Numbered from the stretch's first letter, positions 1 through 12,356 are shown. The stretch is DNA of 64,000 bases from Pseudomonas schmalbachii (GCF_017589465.1 NZ_JAELYA010000003.1:124001-188000); one strand, 5' to 3'. Translations and numbers: made by a program. The notes: generated from the sequence alone by a model not told the origin.

Positions 1-1532
<1,532 letters not shown>

Positions 1533-1718
1533 GCATCGCTCCGGAGCGCTCCGCGCCGTTCGCCAGCGGTCGAGCTCGCAGTCTGGTGAGGGATGTCTAC
1601 ACCCGGGTCATCCGACAGTACAGCGGATGCCCCATGAGTGAAAGCTTACCGCGGCCTGGCAGGCAAATCCTGCGCCAGCCCTTCTGAATTCCTGCAGCGA
1701 AATCTCGAGAGTGGTGAG

Positions 1719-1747
1719 TTGACAGTGATCGGACGCAGGTTTACGTT
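1719..1747 (+). promoter_or_regulatory. Putative liu operon promoter
   Basis: TTGACA at 1719-1724 is a perfect -35 hexamer. With a 17-base spacer, TACGTT at 1742-1747 would be the -10, and this overlaps the LiuR palindrome. An operator on top of the -10 fits repression by LiuR. The start site is inferred, not observed. Confidence 0.5.
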
Positions 1748-1755
1748 AACGTAAA
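1740..1755. promoter_or_regulatory. LiuR operator palindrome
   Basis: TTTACGTTAACGTAAA is a perfect 16-base palindrome 21 bases upstream of the liuR start codon. It resembles the TTTACGT...ACGTAAA operator known for the MerR-family regulator LiuR of branched-chain amino acid degradation in proteobacteria. Its place at the liuR promoter fits autoregulation together with control of liuABCDE. Confidence 0.75.
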
Positions 1756-1776
1756 GGTAAACAAGCGAGCAAGCCA

Positions 1777-2172
1777 ATGGCTATCACCTACAGCATTTCC
1801 GATCTGGCCCGTGAGCTGGATGTCACCACCCGCGCCATCCGCTTCTACGAGGAACAGGGCATGCTCAGCCCCGAGCGCCGCGGCCAGGAACGCGTCTACA
1901 GTCCGAAGGACCTGGTCGCGCTGAAGCTGATCCTGCGCGGCAAGCGCATCGGTTTCTCGCTGGCCGAATGCAAGGAACTGATCGACCTCTACGATCCCAG
2001 CGGCAACCACAAGCAGCTGGAAACGTTCATGGAGAAGATCTCCGCCCGCCGCGCGCAGCTCGATCAGCAACTCCTGGACATCCAGCAGATGCAGCTGGAA
2101 CTGGATACGGCCGAAGAACGCTGCCTGGCGGCCATGGCCGAAACCGACAAGAAAGCAACCGTCGCTTCCTGA
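1777..2172 (+). CDS. liuR: MerR-family regulator of leucine/isovalerate degradation LiuR
   Basis: This 131-residue MerR-type regulator has an N-terminal winged helix (ISDLARELDVTTRAIRFYEEQGML, about residues 7-30, here written only as its recognisable ends ISDLARELDV and RFYEEQGML). A coiled-coil dimer helix follows at about 75-120. The effector end is short and has no metal-binding cysteine cluster, as is usual for LiuR, which senses a leucine-pathway acyl-CoA. It is the first gene of liuRABCDE, 36 bases ahead of liuA. A palindromic operator lies just upstream. Size, position and motif all match LiuR. Confidence 0.93.
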   Translation: MAITYSISDLARELDVTTRAIRFYEEQGMLSPERRGQERVYSPKDLVALKLILRGKRIGFSLAECKELIDLYDPSGNHKQLETFMEKISARRAQLDQQLLDIQQMQLELDTAEERCLAAMAETDKKATVAS

Positions 2173-2208
2173 CCCCCTCACCCCGAATACAAGAAAGAAG
2201 GTGCAACC

Positions 2209-3372
2209 ATGAGCTATCCGTCCCTCAACTTCGGCCTCGGCGAAACCATCGACATGCTGCGCGACCAGGTGCGTGGCTTCGTCGCCAGCGAACTGGCGCC
2301 GCGCGCCGCGCAGATCGACTCCGAGAACGCCTTCCCCATGGACATGTGGAAGAAGTTCGGCGACATGGGCCTGCTCGGCATCACCGTCGAAGAGGAATAC
2401 GGCGGCTCGGCGCTGGGCTACCTGGCCCACGTGATCGCCATGGAAGAGATCAGCCGCGCCTCGGCTTCGGTCGCCCTCTCCTACGGCGCCCACTCCAACC
2501 TCTGCGTCAACCAGATCAAGCGCAACGGCAACGCCGAACAGAAGGCGAAATACCTGCCCAAGCTGGTCAGCGGCGAGCACATCGGCGCACTGGCGATGAG
2601 CGAGCCGAACGCCGGCTCCGACGTGGTTTCCATGAAGCTGCGTGCCGAGAAGAAAGGCGACCGCTATGTGCTGAACGGCAGCAAGACCTGGATCACCAAC
2701 GGCCCGGACGCCAACACCTACGTGATCTACGCCAAGACCGACCTGGACAAGGGTCCGCACGGCATCACCGCCTTCATCGTCGAGCGCGACTGGAAAGGCT
2801 TCAGCCGCAGCAACAAGTTCGACAAGCTGGGCATGCGCGGCTCGAACACCTGCGAACTGTTCTTCGACAACGTCGAAGTGCCGGAAGAGAACATCCTCGG
2901 CAAGGAAAACGGCGGCGTGAAGGTGCTGATGAGCGGCCTGGACTACGAGCGCGTAGTCCTCTCGGGCGGCCCGGTCGGCATCATGCAGGCGTGCATGGAC
3001 GTGATCGTTCCGTACATCCACGACCGCAAGCAGTTCGGCCAGAGCATCGGCGAGTTCCAGCTGGTGCAGGGCAAGGTCGCCGACATGTACACCCAGCTCA
3101 ACGCCAGCCGCGCCTACCTGTACGCGGTGGCCCAGGCCTGCGACCGCGGCGAGACCACCCGCAAGGACGCCGCCGGCGTGATCCTCTACACCGCCGAGCG
3201 CGCCACCCAGATGGCGCTGGATGCGATTCAGCTGCTGGGCGGCAACGGCTACATCAACGAGTTCCCCACCGGCCGCCTGCTGCGCGACGCCAAGCTGTAC
3301 GAGATCGGCGCCGGCACCAGCGAAATCCGCCGCATGCTGATCGGGCGCGAGCTGTTCAACGAGACGCGCTGA
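2209..3372 (+). CDS. liuA: Isovaleryl-CoA dehydrogenase LiuA
   Basis: This FAD flavoenzyme oxidises isovaleryl-CoA to 3-methylcrotonyl-CoA and passes electrons to ETF. It has 387 residues, normal for the family. The acyl-CoA dehydrogenase signature MSEPNAGSD is at about 130-138. [13 protein letters not shown] at 243-255 places Glu247 where the isovaleryl-CoA dehydrogenase catalytic base sits. The C-terminal FAD/dimer motif [11 protein letters not shown] is present. GAAAGAAGG precedes the ATG. It is the second gene of the liu cluster, and a paired repeat separates it from liuB. Confidence 0.96.
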   Translation: MSYPSLNFGLGETIDMLRDQVRGFVASELAPRAAQIDSENAFPMDMWKKFGDMGLLGITVEEEYGGSALGYLAHVIAMEEISRASASVALSYGAHSNLCVNQIKRNGNAEQKAKYLPKLVSGEHIGALAMSEPNAGSDVVSMKLRAEKKGDRYVLNGSKTWITNGPDANTYVIYAKTDLDKGPHGITAFIVERDWKGFSRSNKFDKLGMRGSNTCELFFDNVEVPEENILGKENGGVKVLMSGLDYERVVLSGGPVGIMQACMDVIVPYIHDRKQFGQSIGEFQLVQGKVADMYTQLNASRAYLYAVAQACDRGETTRKDAAGVILYTAERATQMALDAIQLLGGNGYINEFPTGRLLRDAKLYEIGAGTSEIRRMLIGRELFNETR

Positions 3373-3386
3373 CCCTCTGCCGCCTT

Positions 3387-3496
3387 CCCCTCACCCCTGC
3401 CCTCTCCCAGGGGGAGAGGGAGTTCCCGGCGGACGCCATGGCATCAACCTGCACCTTCCAGTCCCCTCTCCCTCCGGGAGAGGGCTAGGGTGAGGG
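3387..3496. repeat. Paired inverted repeat of the CCCTCTCCC...GGGAGAGGG family
   Basis: Two short palindromic units face each other: CCCTCACCCCTGCCCTCTCCC near the left end and GGAGAGGGCTAGGGTGAGGG at the right end. The same architecture recurs at 23273-23390, 48850-48969 and 53491-53612. It is a REP-doublet-like element in the liuA-liuB gap. It might affect mRNA stability, but that is inference. Confidence 0.85.
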
Positions 3497-3547
3497 AACC
3501 AGGGCCGTAGAGGCCCGATACCAACAAGAATCCCAGGAGCCACCCGC

Positions 3548-5155
3548 ATGGCCATCCTTCACACCCAGATCAACCCGCGCTCCCCCGAGTTCGCCGCCAA
3601 CGCCGCGACCATGCTCGAACAGGTGAACGACCTGCGCGCGGTGCTCGGCCGCGTCCACGAAGGCGGCGGCGCCGCTGCCATCGCCAAGCACACCGCACGC
3701 GGCAAGCTGCCGGTGCGCGAGCGCATCAACCGCCTGCTCGACCCGGGCTCGCCGTTCCTCGAACTCTCCGCCCTCGCCGCCCATGAGGTGTATGGCGAGG
3801 ACGTCGCCGCCGCTGGCGTGGTGGTGGGCATCGGCCGCGTAGAAGGCGTGGAATGCATGATCGTCGGCAACGACGCCACGGTGAAAGGCGGCACCTATTA
3901 CCCGCTGACCGTGAAGAAGCACATCCGCGCGCAGACCATCGCCCAGCAGAACCGCCTGCCGTGCATCTACCTGGTGGACTCCGGCGGCGCCAACCTGCCG
4001 CGCCAGGACGAAGTGTTTCCGGACCGCGAGCACTTCGGCCGGATCTTCTTCAACCAGGCCAACCTGAGCGCCCAGGGCATTCCGCAGATCGCCGTGGTAA
4101 TGGGCTCCTGCACTGCCGGTGGCGCCTACGTGCCGGCCATGTCCGACGAGACCATCATGGTGCGCAACCAGGCCACCATCTTCCTCGCCGGCCCGCCGCT
4201 GGTTAAGGCCGCCACCGGCGAGGTGGTGACCGCCGAGGAACTGGGCGGCGCCGACGTGCACTGCAAGGTCTCCGGCGTGGCCGACCACTATGCCGATGAC
4301 GACGAGCACGCACTGGAGATCGCCCGCCGCTGCATCGCCAACCTCAACTGGAGCAAGCAGGGCAAGCTGACCACCCTGCCCCCGCGCGCGCCGCTGTACG
4401 CCGCCGAGGAGCTGTACGGGGTGATCCCGGTGGACAGCAAGCAGCCGTTCGACGTGCGCGAGATCATCGCCCGGCTGGTCGACGGCAGCGAATTCGACGA
4501 GTTCAAGGCGCTGTTCGGCACCACCCTGGTGTGCGGCTTCGCTCATATCCACGGCTATCCGATCGCGATCCTGGCGAACAACGGCATCCTCTTCGCCGAA
4601 GCCGCGCAGAAAGGCGCGCACTTCATCGAACTGGCCTGCCAGCGCGGCATCCCTCTGCTGTTCCTGCAGAACATCACCGGCTTCATGGTCGGCCAGAAGT
4701 ACGAGGCCGGCGGCATCGCCAAGCACGGCGCCAAGCTGGTCACCGCCGTCGCCTGTGCCCAGGTGCCGAAGTACACCGTGATCATCGGCGGCAGCTTCGG
4801 CGCCGGTAACTACGGCATGTGCGGGCGCGCCTACGATCCGCGCTTCCTGTGGATGTGGCCGAACGCGCGGATCGGCGTGATGGGCGGCGAACAGGCCGCC
4901 GGCGTGCTGGCCCAGGTCAAGCGCGAGCAGGCCGAACGTGCCGGTCATGCGCTGTCTGCCGAAGACGAAGCGAAGATCAAGAAGCCGATCCTCGAACAGT
5001 ACGAACACCAGGGCCACCCCTACTACTCCAGCGCGCGGCTGTGGGACGACGGCGTGATAGACCCGGCGCAGACCCGCGAAGTCCTCGCCCTCGCCCTCTC
5101 CGCCTCGCTCAACGCGCCCATCGAAGCGACCCGCTTCGGCGTCTTCCGCATGTAA
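3548..5155 (+). CDS. liuB: Methylcrotonyl-CoA carboxylase, carboxyltransferase (beta) subunit LiuB
   Basis: This is the carboxyltransferase half of 3-methylcrotonyl-CoA carboxylase. It moves carboxyl from biotin on LiuD to 3-methylcrotonyl-CoA, giving 3-methylglutaconyl-CoA. At 535 residues it has the usual length. The two crotonase-like carboxyltransferase halves are recognisable by [36 protein letters not shown] and [28 protein letters not shown] precedes the ATG. The gene is followed after 11 bases by liuC, so the two are co-transcribed. Confidence 0.96.
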   Translation: MAILHTQINPRSPEFAANAATMLEQVNDLRAVLGRVHEGGGAAAIAKHTARGKLPVRERINRLLDPGSPFLELSALAAHEVYGEDVAAAGVVVGIGRVEGVECMIVGNDATVKGGTYYPLTVKKHIRAQTIAQQNRLPCIYLVDSGGANLPRQDEVFPDREHFGRIFFNQANLSAQGIPQIAVVMGSCTAGGAYVPAMSDETIMVRNQATIFLAGPPLVKAATGEVVTAEELGGADVHCKVSGVADHYADDDEHALEIARRCIANLNWSKQGKLTTLPPRAPLYAAEELYGVIPVDSKQPFDVREIIARLVDGSEFDEFKALFGTTLVCGFAHIHGYPIAILANNGILFAEAAQKGAHFIELACQRGIPLLFLQNITGFMVGQKYEAGGIAKHGAKLVTAVACAQVPKYTVIIGGSFGAGNYGMCGRAYDPRFLWMWPNARIGVMGGEQAAGVLAQVKREQAERAGHALSAEDEAKIKKPILEQYEHQGHPYYSSARLWDDGVIDPAQTREVLALALSASLNAPIEATRFGVFRM

Positions 5156-5166
5156 GGCATGCCGAC

Positions 5167-5967
5167 ATGACAGACTTCCAGAACATCCAGCTCGAAATCG
5201 ACAACCGCGGCGTCGCCACCCTCTGGCTGAACCGCCCGGAAAAGAACAACGCCTTCAACGCCGACACCATCGCCGAGCTGATCCGCGCCCTCGATGTGGT
5301 GAGCGACGATCCGCAGGTACGCCTGCTGGTCCTGCGCGGCCGTGGCAGGAACTTCTGCGGCGGCGCCGACCTGGCGTGGATGCAGGAATCGGTGAAGCTC
5401 GACTACAACGGCAACCTCGCCGACGCCCAGCAGCTCGCCGAACTGCTGCACAACCTCTACCACCTGAAGAAACCGACCCTCGCCGTGGTGCAGGGCGCGG
5501 CCTTCGGCGGCGGGGTCGGCCTGGTCGCCTGCTGCGACATGGCCATCGGCGCCGACGAAGCACTGTTCTGCCTGTCGGAAGTGCGCATCGGCCTGATCCC
5601 GGCGACCATCGGTCCGTTCGTGACCAAGGCCATCGGCCAGCGCGCCGCCACCCGCTATTCCATGACCGCCGAACGCTTCAACGGCAGCCGCGCCCGCGAA
5701 CTGGGCCTGCTCGCCGAAAGCTATCCGGCCGGCGAACTGGATGAGCAGGTCAACGCCTGGGTCGCCAACCTGATGAACAACAGCCCGCAGGCACTGGTGG
5801 CGTGCAAGGCGCTGTTCCACGAGATCGGCGCCGGCGAACTGACCCCGAACCTGCGCCGCTACACCGAAGCCGCCATCGCCCGCATCCGCATCAGCCCAGA
5901 GGGCCAGGAAGGCCTGCATGCCTTCCTCGAGAAACGCAAACCGGCCTGGCAGGAGAACAACCAATGA
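5167..5967 (+). CDS. liuC: 3-Methylglutaconyl-CoA (enoyl-CoA) hydratase LiuC
   Basis: This 266-residue crotonase-fold enzyme should hydrate 3-methylglutaconyl-CoA to 3-hydroxy-3-methylglutaryl-CoA. The oxyanion-hole and CoA segments RGRGRNFCGGADLAWM and GAAFGGGVGLVACCD are present. The open frame runs further upstream, but the ATG at 5167 gives the family's N-terminus and sits 11 bases after liuB. Its TGA overlaps the liuD ATG (ATGA), which indicates translational coupling. Confidence 0.95.
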   Translation: MTDFQNIQLEIDNRGVATLWLNRPEKNNAFNADTIAELIRALDVVSDDPQVRLLVLRGRGRNFCGGADLAWMQESVKLDYNGNLADAQQLAELLHNLYHLKKPTLAVVQGAAFGGGVGLVACCDMAIGADEALFCLSEVRIGLIPATIGPFVTKAIGQRAATRYSMTAERFNGSRARELGLLAESYPAGELDEQVNAWVANLMNNSPQALVACKALFHEIGAGELTPNLRRYTEAAIARIRISPEGQEGLHAFLEKRKPAWQENNQ

Positions 5968-7943
5968 CCATCACCACTCTGCTGGTCGCCAACCGCGGCG
6001 AAATCGCCTGCCGGGTCATGCGCACCGCCAAGGCGCTGGGCCTGACCACCGTCGCCGTGCACAGCGCCACCGACCGCCACGCCCGTCATGTGGAAGAGGC
6101 GGATATCGCCATCGACCTCGGCGGTGCAAAGCCGGCGGAAAGCTACCTGCGTGCCGATGCCGTGCTGGCCGCTGCCAAGGCTGCCGGGGCGCAGGCCATC
6201 CACCCCGGCTACGGCTTCCTCTCGGAGAACGCCGGCTTCGCCCGTGCCTGCGAAGAGGCCGGGCTGATCTTCCTCGGCCCGCCGGCCAGCGCCATCGATG
6301 CGATGGGCAGCAAGTCCGCGGCCAAGGCGCTGATGGAGGAAGCCGGCGTGCCGCTGGTGCCCGGCTACCACGGCGACGACCAGGACTACGCGACCTTCCA
6401 GCGCGAAGCCGCGCGCATCGGCTACCCGGTGCTGCTGAAGGCCGCCGCCGGCGGTGGAGGCAAGGGCATGAAGGTGGTCGAGCGCGAAAGCGAACTGGCC
6501 GAGGCGCTGGAATCCGCGCAGCGCGAGGCGCAGTCCGGTTTCGGCGACTCGCACATGCTGGTGGAGAAATACCTGACCAAGCCGCGCCACGTGGAAATCC
6601 AGGTGTTCGCCGACAGGCACGGCAACTGCCTGTACCTCAACGAACGCGACTGCTCGATCCAGCGCCGCCACCAGAAAGTCGTCGAAGAAGCTCCCGCCCC
6701 CGGCCTCAACGCGGAACTGCGTCAGGCCATGGGCGAAGCCGCCGTGCGCGCCGCCCAGGCCATCGGCTACGTCGGCGCCGGCACCGTGGAATTCCTCTAT
6801 GACGAAGGCAGCGGGCAGTTCTTCTTCATGGAAATGAACACCCGCCTGCAGGTCGAACACCCGGTCACCGAAGCCATCACCGGCCTCGACCTGGTCGCCT
6901 GGCAGATCCGCGTCGCCCGTGGCGAGCGCCTGCCGATCACTCAGGCGCAGGTGCCGCTGAACGGCCACGCCATCGAAGTGCGCCTCTACGCGGAAGACCC
7001 GGAGGGCGGCTTCCTGCCCGCCAGCGGTCGCCTCGACCTGTATCGCGAACCCGCCGCGGGCGCCGGTCGCCGGGTGGACAGCGGCATCCGCGAAGGCGAC
7101 GAAGTTTCGCCGTTCTACGATCCGATGCTGGCCAAGCTGATCGCCTGGGGCGAAACCCGCGAGGAAGCCCGCGCGCGCCTGCTGTCGATGCTGGCGGATA
7201 CCGCCGTCGGCGGCGTGAAGACCAACCTGGCATTCCTCCAGCGCGTTCTGGCGCACCCGGCCTTCGCCGCGGCTGAGCTGGATACCGGCTTCATCGGCCG
7301 CTATCAGGACCAACTGCTGCCTGCACCCGCAGCCCTGCCGGAAAGCTTCTGGCAACTGGCCGGAGAAGCCTGGGTGCAGAGCGTGACCCGTCATGTGCGG
7401 GCGGACGACGCCCATTCGCCATGGTCCGCGCGCAATGGCTGGCGCAACGTGCTGCCCGGGGAAACCGACCTGCACCTGACCTGCAAGGGCGAGCAGCATG
7501 TGGTGCGCATGCGCCATGTCGGCGGCGCACGGCTCGCCCGCCTGAATGGCGAGTGGCTGGAAGTCGTCATCGACGGCAAGCGCCATCGCCATCTGGCCCT
7601 GCGCCGGGGTAATGCGCTGTATCTGGAGTGGAATGGCGAGATGCTGGCGATCCAGCGCTTCGACCCGATCTCCGAAGCGGAAGCCGCCCACGCCCACCAC
7701 GGCGGCCTGGGCGCGCCCATGAACGGCAGCATCGTGCGCATCCTGGTCGAGCCCGGCCAGCACGTTGAGGCCGGCACCGCGCTGGTGGTGCTGGAAGCGA
7801 TGAAGATGGAACACAGCATTCGCGCCCCGCACGATGGCGTGGTGAAATCGCTGTATTGCAGCGAGGGTGAGCTGGTCAGCGAAGGTACGGTGCTGGTCGA
7901 GCTGGAGGAAAAGGCCGAAGGCGGTGGCAACTTCGGTGCATGA
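5964..7943 (+). CDS. liuD: Methylcrotonyl-CoA carboxylase, biotin-carboxylase/BCCP (alpha) subunit LiuD
   Basis: This subunit carboxylates biotin with ATP and bicarbonate and carries the biotin domain that serves LiuB. At 659 residues it has the normal layout. The biotin carboxylase N-domain starts LLVANRGEIACRVMRTAKALG. The ATP-grasp domain has a glycine-rich loop (KAAAGGGGKGM) and the FFMEMNTRLQVEHPVTE motif. A linker follows, then the biotinyl domain with EAMKM, whose Lys614 takes biotin. The ATG is fixed by the 4-base overlap with liuC. Confidence 0.96.
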   Translation: MTITTLLVANRGEIACRVMRTAKALGLTTVAVHSATDRHARHVEEADIAIDLGGAKPAESYLRADAVLAAAKAAGAQAIHPGYGFLSENAGFARACEEAGLIFLGPPASAIDAMGSKSAAKALMEEAGVPLVPGYHGDDQDYATFQREAARIGYPVLLKAAAGGGGKGMKVVERESELAEALESAQREAQSGFGDSHMLVEKYLTKPRHVEIQVFADRHGNCLYLNERDCSIQRRHQKVVEEAPAPGLNAELRQAMGEAAVRAAQAIGYVGAGTVEFLYDEGSGQFFFMEMNTRLQVEHPVTEAITGLDLVAWQIRVARGERLPITQAQVPLNGHAIEVRLYAEDPEGGFLPASGRLDLYREPAAGAGRRVDSGIREGDEVSPFYDPMLAKLIAWGETREEARARLLSMLADTAVGGVKTNLAFLQRVLAHPAFAAAELDTGFIGRYQDQLLPAPAALPESFWQLAGEAWVQSVTRHVRADDAHSPWSARNGWRNVLPGETDLHLTCKGEQHVVRMRHVGGARLARLNGEWLEVVIDGKRHRHLALRRGNALYLEWNGEMLAIQRFDPISEAEAAHAHHGGLGAPMNGSIVRILVEPGQHVEAGTALVVLEAMKMEHSIRAPHDGVVKSLYCSEGELVSEGTVLVELEEKAEGGGNFGA

Positions 7944-7956
7944 CACGCCGGCTGCG

Positions 7957-8099
7957 ATAGGTATCGCTACGCTCAACCCATCCTACGGAGTCCTGTGCAT
8001 GGCACGGTCCCGTAGGTTGGCGCTGAGCGCAGCGAAGCCCAACATCTGCCGGGCGTTGCACCATTCTCGTTGGGCTTCGCAAGCTCAGCCCAACCTACG
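7957..8099. repeat. Intergenic inverted repeats (ACCCATCCTACG half and GTAGGTTGGC/GTTGGGCTT pair)
   Basis: At 7957-7987 lies one half of the GTAGGATGGGTTGAGCGAAGC family, in reverse orientation. At 8011-8099 a second family forms a long imperfect palindrome: GTAGGTTGGCGCTGAGC on the left is answered by GCTCAGCCCAACCTACG on the right. Together they fill the 226-base gap between liuD and liuE. No other gene is visible here. Confidence 0.8.
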
Positions 8100-8169
8100 T
8101 CGCTACCCCGATGCACTGGCACAATGATGGATGGGTAAGGCGCCATCCACCCTACACAAGGTGAAGAAC

Positions 8170-9072
8170 ATGACGATTCCGCAAAAAGTCCGCCTGGTCG
8201 AAGTCGGCCCGCGCGATGGCCTGCAGAACGAGAAACAGCCGATCAGCGTCGCCGACAAGGTACGCCTGGTCGATGACCTGACCGCCGCCGGCCTGGGCTA
8301 CATCGAGGTCGGCAGCTTCGTGTCGCCCAAGTGGGTGCCGCAGATGGCCGGTTCGGCGGAAGTCTTCGCCGGCATCCAGCGCAAGGCCGGTGTCACCTAC
8401 GCCGCCCTCGCGCCGAACATGAAGGGCTTCGAGGCGGCGCTGGAAGCGAAGGTCGAGGAAGTCGCGGTGTTCGCCGCCGCCTCCGAGGCGTTCTCGCAGA
8501 AGAACATCAACTGCTCGATCAAGGAGAGCCTGGAGCGCTTCGTACCGATCATGGAAGCGGCGCGCCAGCACAATGTTCGCGTGCGCGGCTATGTCTCCTG
8601 CGTGCTCGGCTGTCCGTACCAGGGCGAGGTGGACGTGCAGCAGGTCGCGGACGTTTCCGCCGAGCTGTTCGCCATGGGCTGCTATGAAGTGTCCCTCGGC
8701 GACACCATCGGCGTCGGCACCGCCGGCGCGACTCGCAACATGTTCGAAGTGGTCGGCACCAAGGTGCCGCGCGACAAGCTCGCCGGGCACTTCCACGACA
8801 CCTACGGCCAGGCCGTCTCCAACATCTATGCCGGCCTGCTGGAAGGCATCGCCGTGTTCGACAGCTCGGTCGCCGGGCTTGGCGGCTGCCCCTACGCCAA
8901 GGGCGCCACCGGCAACGTCGCGACGGAAGACGTGGTGTATCTGCTGAATGGCCTGGGCATCCACACCGGCATCGACCTCGACGCCCTGATCGCCGCCGGC
9001 CAGCGCATCTGCGCCGTGCTCGACAAGCCGAACGGCTCGCGGGTCGCCCGCGCGCGGTTGGCGAAAGCCTGA
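8170..9072 (+). CDS. liuE: Hydroxymethylglutaryl-CoA lyase LiuE
   Basis: This lyase cleaves 3-hydroxy-3-methylglutaryl-CoA to acetoacetate and acetyl-CoA, the last step of leucine/isovalerate breakdown. It has 300 residues and a TIM-barrel HMGL-like fold. N-terminal VEVGPRDGLQNE is a substrate and metal signature. The active-site loop GLGGCPYAKGATGNVATEDV carries the family's catalytic cysteine. AAGGTG before the ATG at 8170 selects this start over an upstream in-frame ATG at 8131. The acetoacetate product matches the acetoacetyl-CoA synthetase encoded at 14952. Confidence 0.95.
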   Translation: MTIPQKVRLVEVGPRDGLQNEKQPISVADKVRLVDDLTAAGLGYIEVGSFVSPKWVPQMAGSAEVFAGIQRKAGVTYAALAPNMKGFEAALEAKVEEVAVFAAASEAFSQKNINCSIKESLERFVPIMEAARQHNVRVRGYVSCVLGCPYQGEVDVQQVADVSAELFAMGCYEVSLGDTIGVGTAGATRNMFEVVGTKVPRDKLAGHFHDTYGQAVSNIYAGLLEGIAVFDSSVAGLGGCPYAKGATGNVATEDVVYLLNGLGIHTGIDLDALIAAGQRICAVLDKPNGSRVARARLAKA

Positions 9073-9107
9073 GTCACCGAACCGCTCCTACGGGCTGCAA
9101 TGCCCAC

Positions 9108-9182
9108 CGTAGGTTGGCGCTGAGCAACGCGAAGCCCAACATCGCCATCGTTGGGCTTCGCAAGCTCAGCACCAACCTACGC
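9108..9182. repeat. Intergenic palindrome, GTAGGTTGGC/GTTGGGCTT family
   Basis: GTAGGTTGGCGCTGAGC is answered by GCTCAGCACCAACCTACG, with GAAGCCCAAC and GTTGGGCTTC forming the inner stem. It has the same architecture as the copies at 8011-8099, 20300-20384 and 35126-35195. It lies between liuE and hbcR. Confidence 0.85.
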
Positions 9183-9294
9183 GAGCTCTGGCCCAGCCAC
9201 GTAGTTAAGACAGTTGCTCCGCCCCCGCCCCTGCTGACCCATCCGCCACATCCCGGTACAGTGCGCCCTTCGCCTTCTCCCACCCGGGCCGCCC

Positions 9295-10719
<1,425 letters not shown>

Positions 10720-10728
10720 AACAGAGAT

Positions 10729-10748
10729 AAGTCTCCATATGGAGACTT
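10729..10748. promoter_or_regulatory. Putative HbcR enhancer site 1
   Basis: AAGTCTCCATATGGAGACTT is a perfect 20-base palindrome just after hbcR. Its core GTCTCCATNNGGAGAC recurs 68 bases downstream. Its position about 130 bases above a -24/-12 promoter is typical of a bacterial enhancer. HbcR as the ligand is inferred from adjacency. Confidence 0.7.
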
Positions 10749-10752
10749 GCAT

Positions 10753-10776
10753 AACCCCTCCTTTCTCCGGGGTTTT
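10753..10776 (+). terminator. Putative hbcR terminator
   Basis: AACCCC and GGGGTT form a 6-base stem around a 10-base loop, followed by a short T run. It lies 33 bases after the hbcR stop codon and between the two palindromic sites. The stem is modest. Confidence 0.5.
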
Positions 10777-10798
10777 CATCGGCCCATCTATCGCGCCA

Positions 10799-10814
10799 GT
10801 CTCCATTCGGAGAC
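10799..10814. promoter_or_regulatory. Putative HbcR enhancer site 2
   Basis: GTCTCCATTCGGAGAC repeats the 6-base arms of site 1 exactly and keeps the same 4-base spacing. The centres of the two sites are about 66 bases apart. The repeat supports a dimeric Fis-HTH regulator binding twice upstream of the porin promoter. Confidence 0.7.
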
Positions 10815-10877
10815 AAGGGTTGCCGGCAACCGCCCTCAAATCTATAAAAATTTCTTTAAAATCAATTAGTTGAATTA

Positions 10878-10894
10878 TTGGCACAGAACTCGCT
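10878..10894 (+). promoter_or_regulatory. Sigma-54 (-24/-12) promoter upstream of the porin
   Basis: TTGGCACAGAACTCGCT matches the sigma-54 consensus with GG and GC separated by the required 10 bases; only the TTGC element deviates, to TCGC. It lies 117 bases before the porin start and downstream of both palindromes. It is the expected promoter for HbcR activation. Confidence 0.7.
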
Positions 10895-11010
10895 AAAGGG
10901 CTGGCAAGGCGCGATGGATTCGCTGCCGACATAAAAACAATGCCCCGCAGCATCGATGCGACCGGCCATCACGACCCGGTTCGCCACGGCGCTGCTTCAG
11001 GAGACCATCC

Positions 11011-12276
11011 ATGAGCAGAACTTCGCTCAACCCTGCCGTCGCACTGGCCACCCTGGCCACCAGCCTGAGCCTCCCGACACTGGCGTCCGCCGAGTTCCTC
11101 GCGGACAGCAAGGCCAGCCTCGAACTGCGCAACTTCTACTTCAACCGCGACTTCCGCCAGGACGGCGCTGCCCAGTCCAAGCAGGAGGAATGGGCCCAGG
11201 GCTTCCTGCTGCGCTACGAATCCGGCTACACCGCAGGCCCCATCGGCTTCGGCGTCGACGCCCTCGGCATGCTCGGCGTCAAGCTCGACTCCAGCCCCGA
11301 CCGCGCCGGCTCCGGCCTGCTGCCGCGTGATCGCGAGAAGGTGAACGGTGCCGCCGACGACTACAGCGAGCTGGGCCTGACCGCCAAGCTGCGCGCCTCG
11401 AACAGCGTGCTGAAGGTCGGCACCCTGCTGCCCAAGCTGCCCACCGTGCTGGCCAACGACTCGCGCCTGCTGCCGCAGACCTTCCAGGGCGCGCACCTGA
11501 ACTCCGCCGAGTTCGCCGGCCTGACCATCGACGCCGGCCGCCTGCGCCAGGTCAGCCAGCGCGACTCCTCCGACAGCGAGGACATGACCGTCACCACCGG
11601 CGGCGCCAAGGGCATCGTCGCCAGCGCCAACACCGACCGCTTCGATTTCGGCGGGCTCAGCTACAAGTGGACCCCGCAGCTGACCACTGGCTACAACTAC
11701 GCGAAGCTCGACGGGCTCTACGACCAGCACATCGTCAACCTGGTCCACATGCTGCCCGTCGCCGAGGGCCAGTCGCTGAAGAGCGACCTGCGCTTCGCCC
11801 GTTCCGACGACGACGGCCACAGCAACGTCGACAACCGCGCGTTCGGCGCCATGTTCACCTACACCCTGGGCGGCCATGGCTTCGGCGCCGGCTACCAGTC
11901 CATGAGCGGCGACACCGGCTACGCTTACCTCGGCGGCGCCGACGCGTTCCTGGTCAACTTCGTGCAGATCGGCGATTTCGCCAACAAGGATGAGAAGTCC
12001 TGGCAGGCGCGCTACGACTACGACTTCGCCGCCCTTGGCATCCCGGGCCTGACCTTCATGACCCGCTACCTGTCCGGCGACGACATCGACCTGGGCGCGG
12101 GCAAGCCGGAAGGCAAGGAATGGGAGCGCGACACCGACATCGGCTACGTGGTGCAGAGCGGTCCGCTGAAGAACGTCGGCGTGAAATGGCGCAACGCCAC
12201 CGTGCGTTCCAGTCATTTCGGCAGCGACCTGGACGAGAACCGCCTGATCCTCAGCTACGTGCTGCCGCTCTGGTAA
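11011..12276 (+). CDS. OprD-family outer-membrane porin (ketone-body cluster)
   Basis: This 421-residue OprD-type substrate-selective porin is likely to form an 18-strand beta-barrel. A signal peptide ends near ASA at about 27. Family features include the early RNFYFNRDFR-like segment, alternating aromatic strand ends, and a C-terminal strand ending ILSYVLPLW with a terminal aromatic residue. GGAGA precedes the ATG. It is the first gene after the HbcR-type promoter and is followed after 80 bases by the GntP permease, so it probably admits 3-hydroxybutyrate or a similar short acid. The substrate is inferred from context only. Confidence 0.85.
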   Translation: MSRTSLNPAVALATLATSLSLPTLASAEFLADSKASLELRNFYFNRDFRQDGAAQSKQEEWAQGFLLRYESGYTAGPIGFGVDALGMLGVKLDSSPDRAGSGLLPRDREKVNGAADDYSELGLTAKLRASNSVLKVGTLLPKLPTVLANDSRLLPQTFQGAHLNSAEFAGLTIDAGRLRQVSQRDSSDSEDMTVTTGGAKGIVASANTDRFDFGGLSYKWTPQLTTGYNYAKLDGLYDQHIVNLVHMLPVAEGQSLKSDLRFARSDDDGHSNVDNRAFGAMFTYTLGGHGFGAGYQSMSGDTGYAYLGGADAFLVNFVQIGDFANKDEKSWQARYDYDFAALGIPGLTFMTRYLSGDDIDLGAGKPEGKEWERDTDIGYVVQSGPLKNVGVKWRNATVRSSHFGSDLDENRLILSYVLPLW

Positions 12277-12356
12277 CGCCACATCTCCGCCATTCCGCCC
12301 CATAACGACAACGATGCCGTGCGCGCCGGTGCAGCGCGCGGCCCTGGAGACATCCA

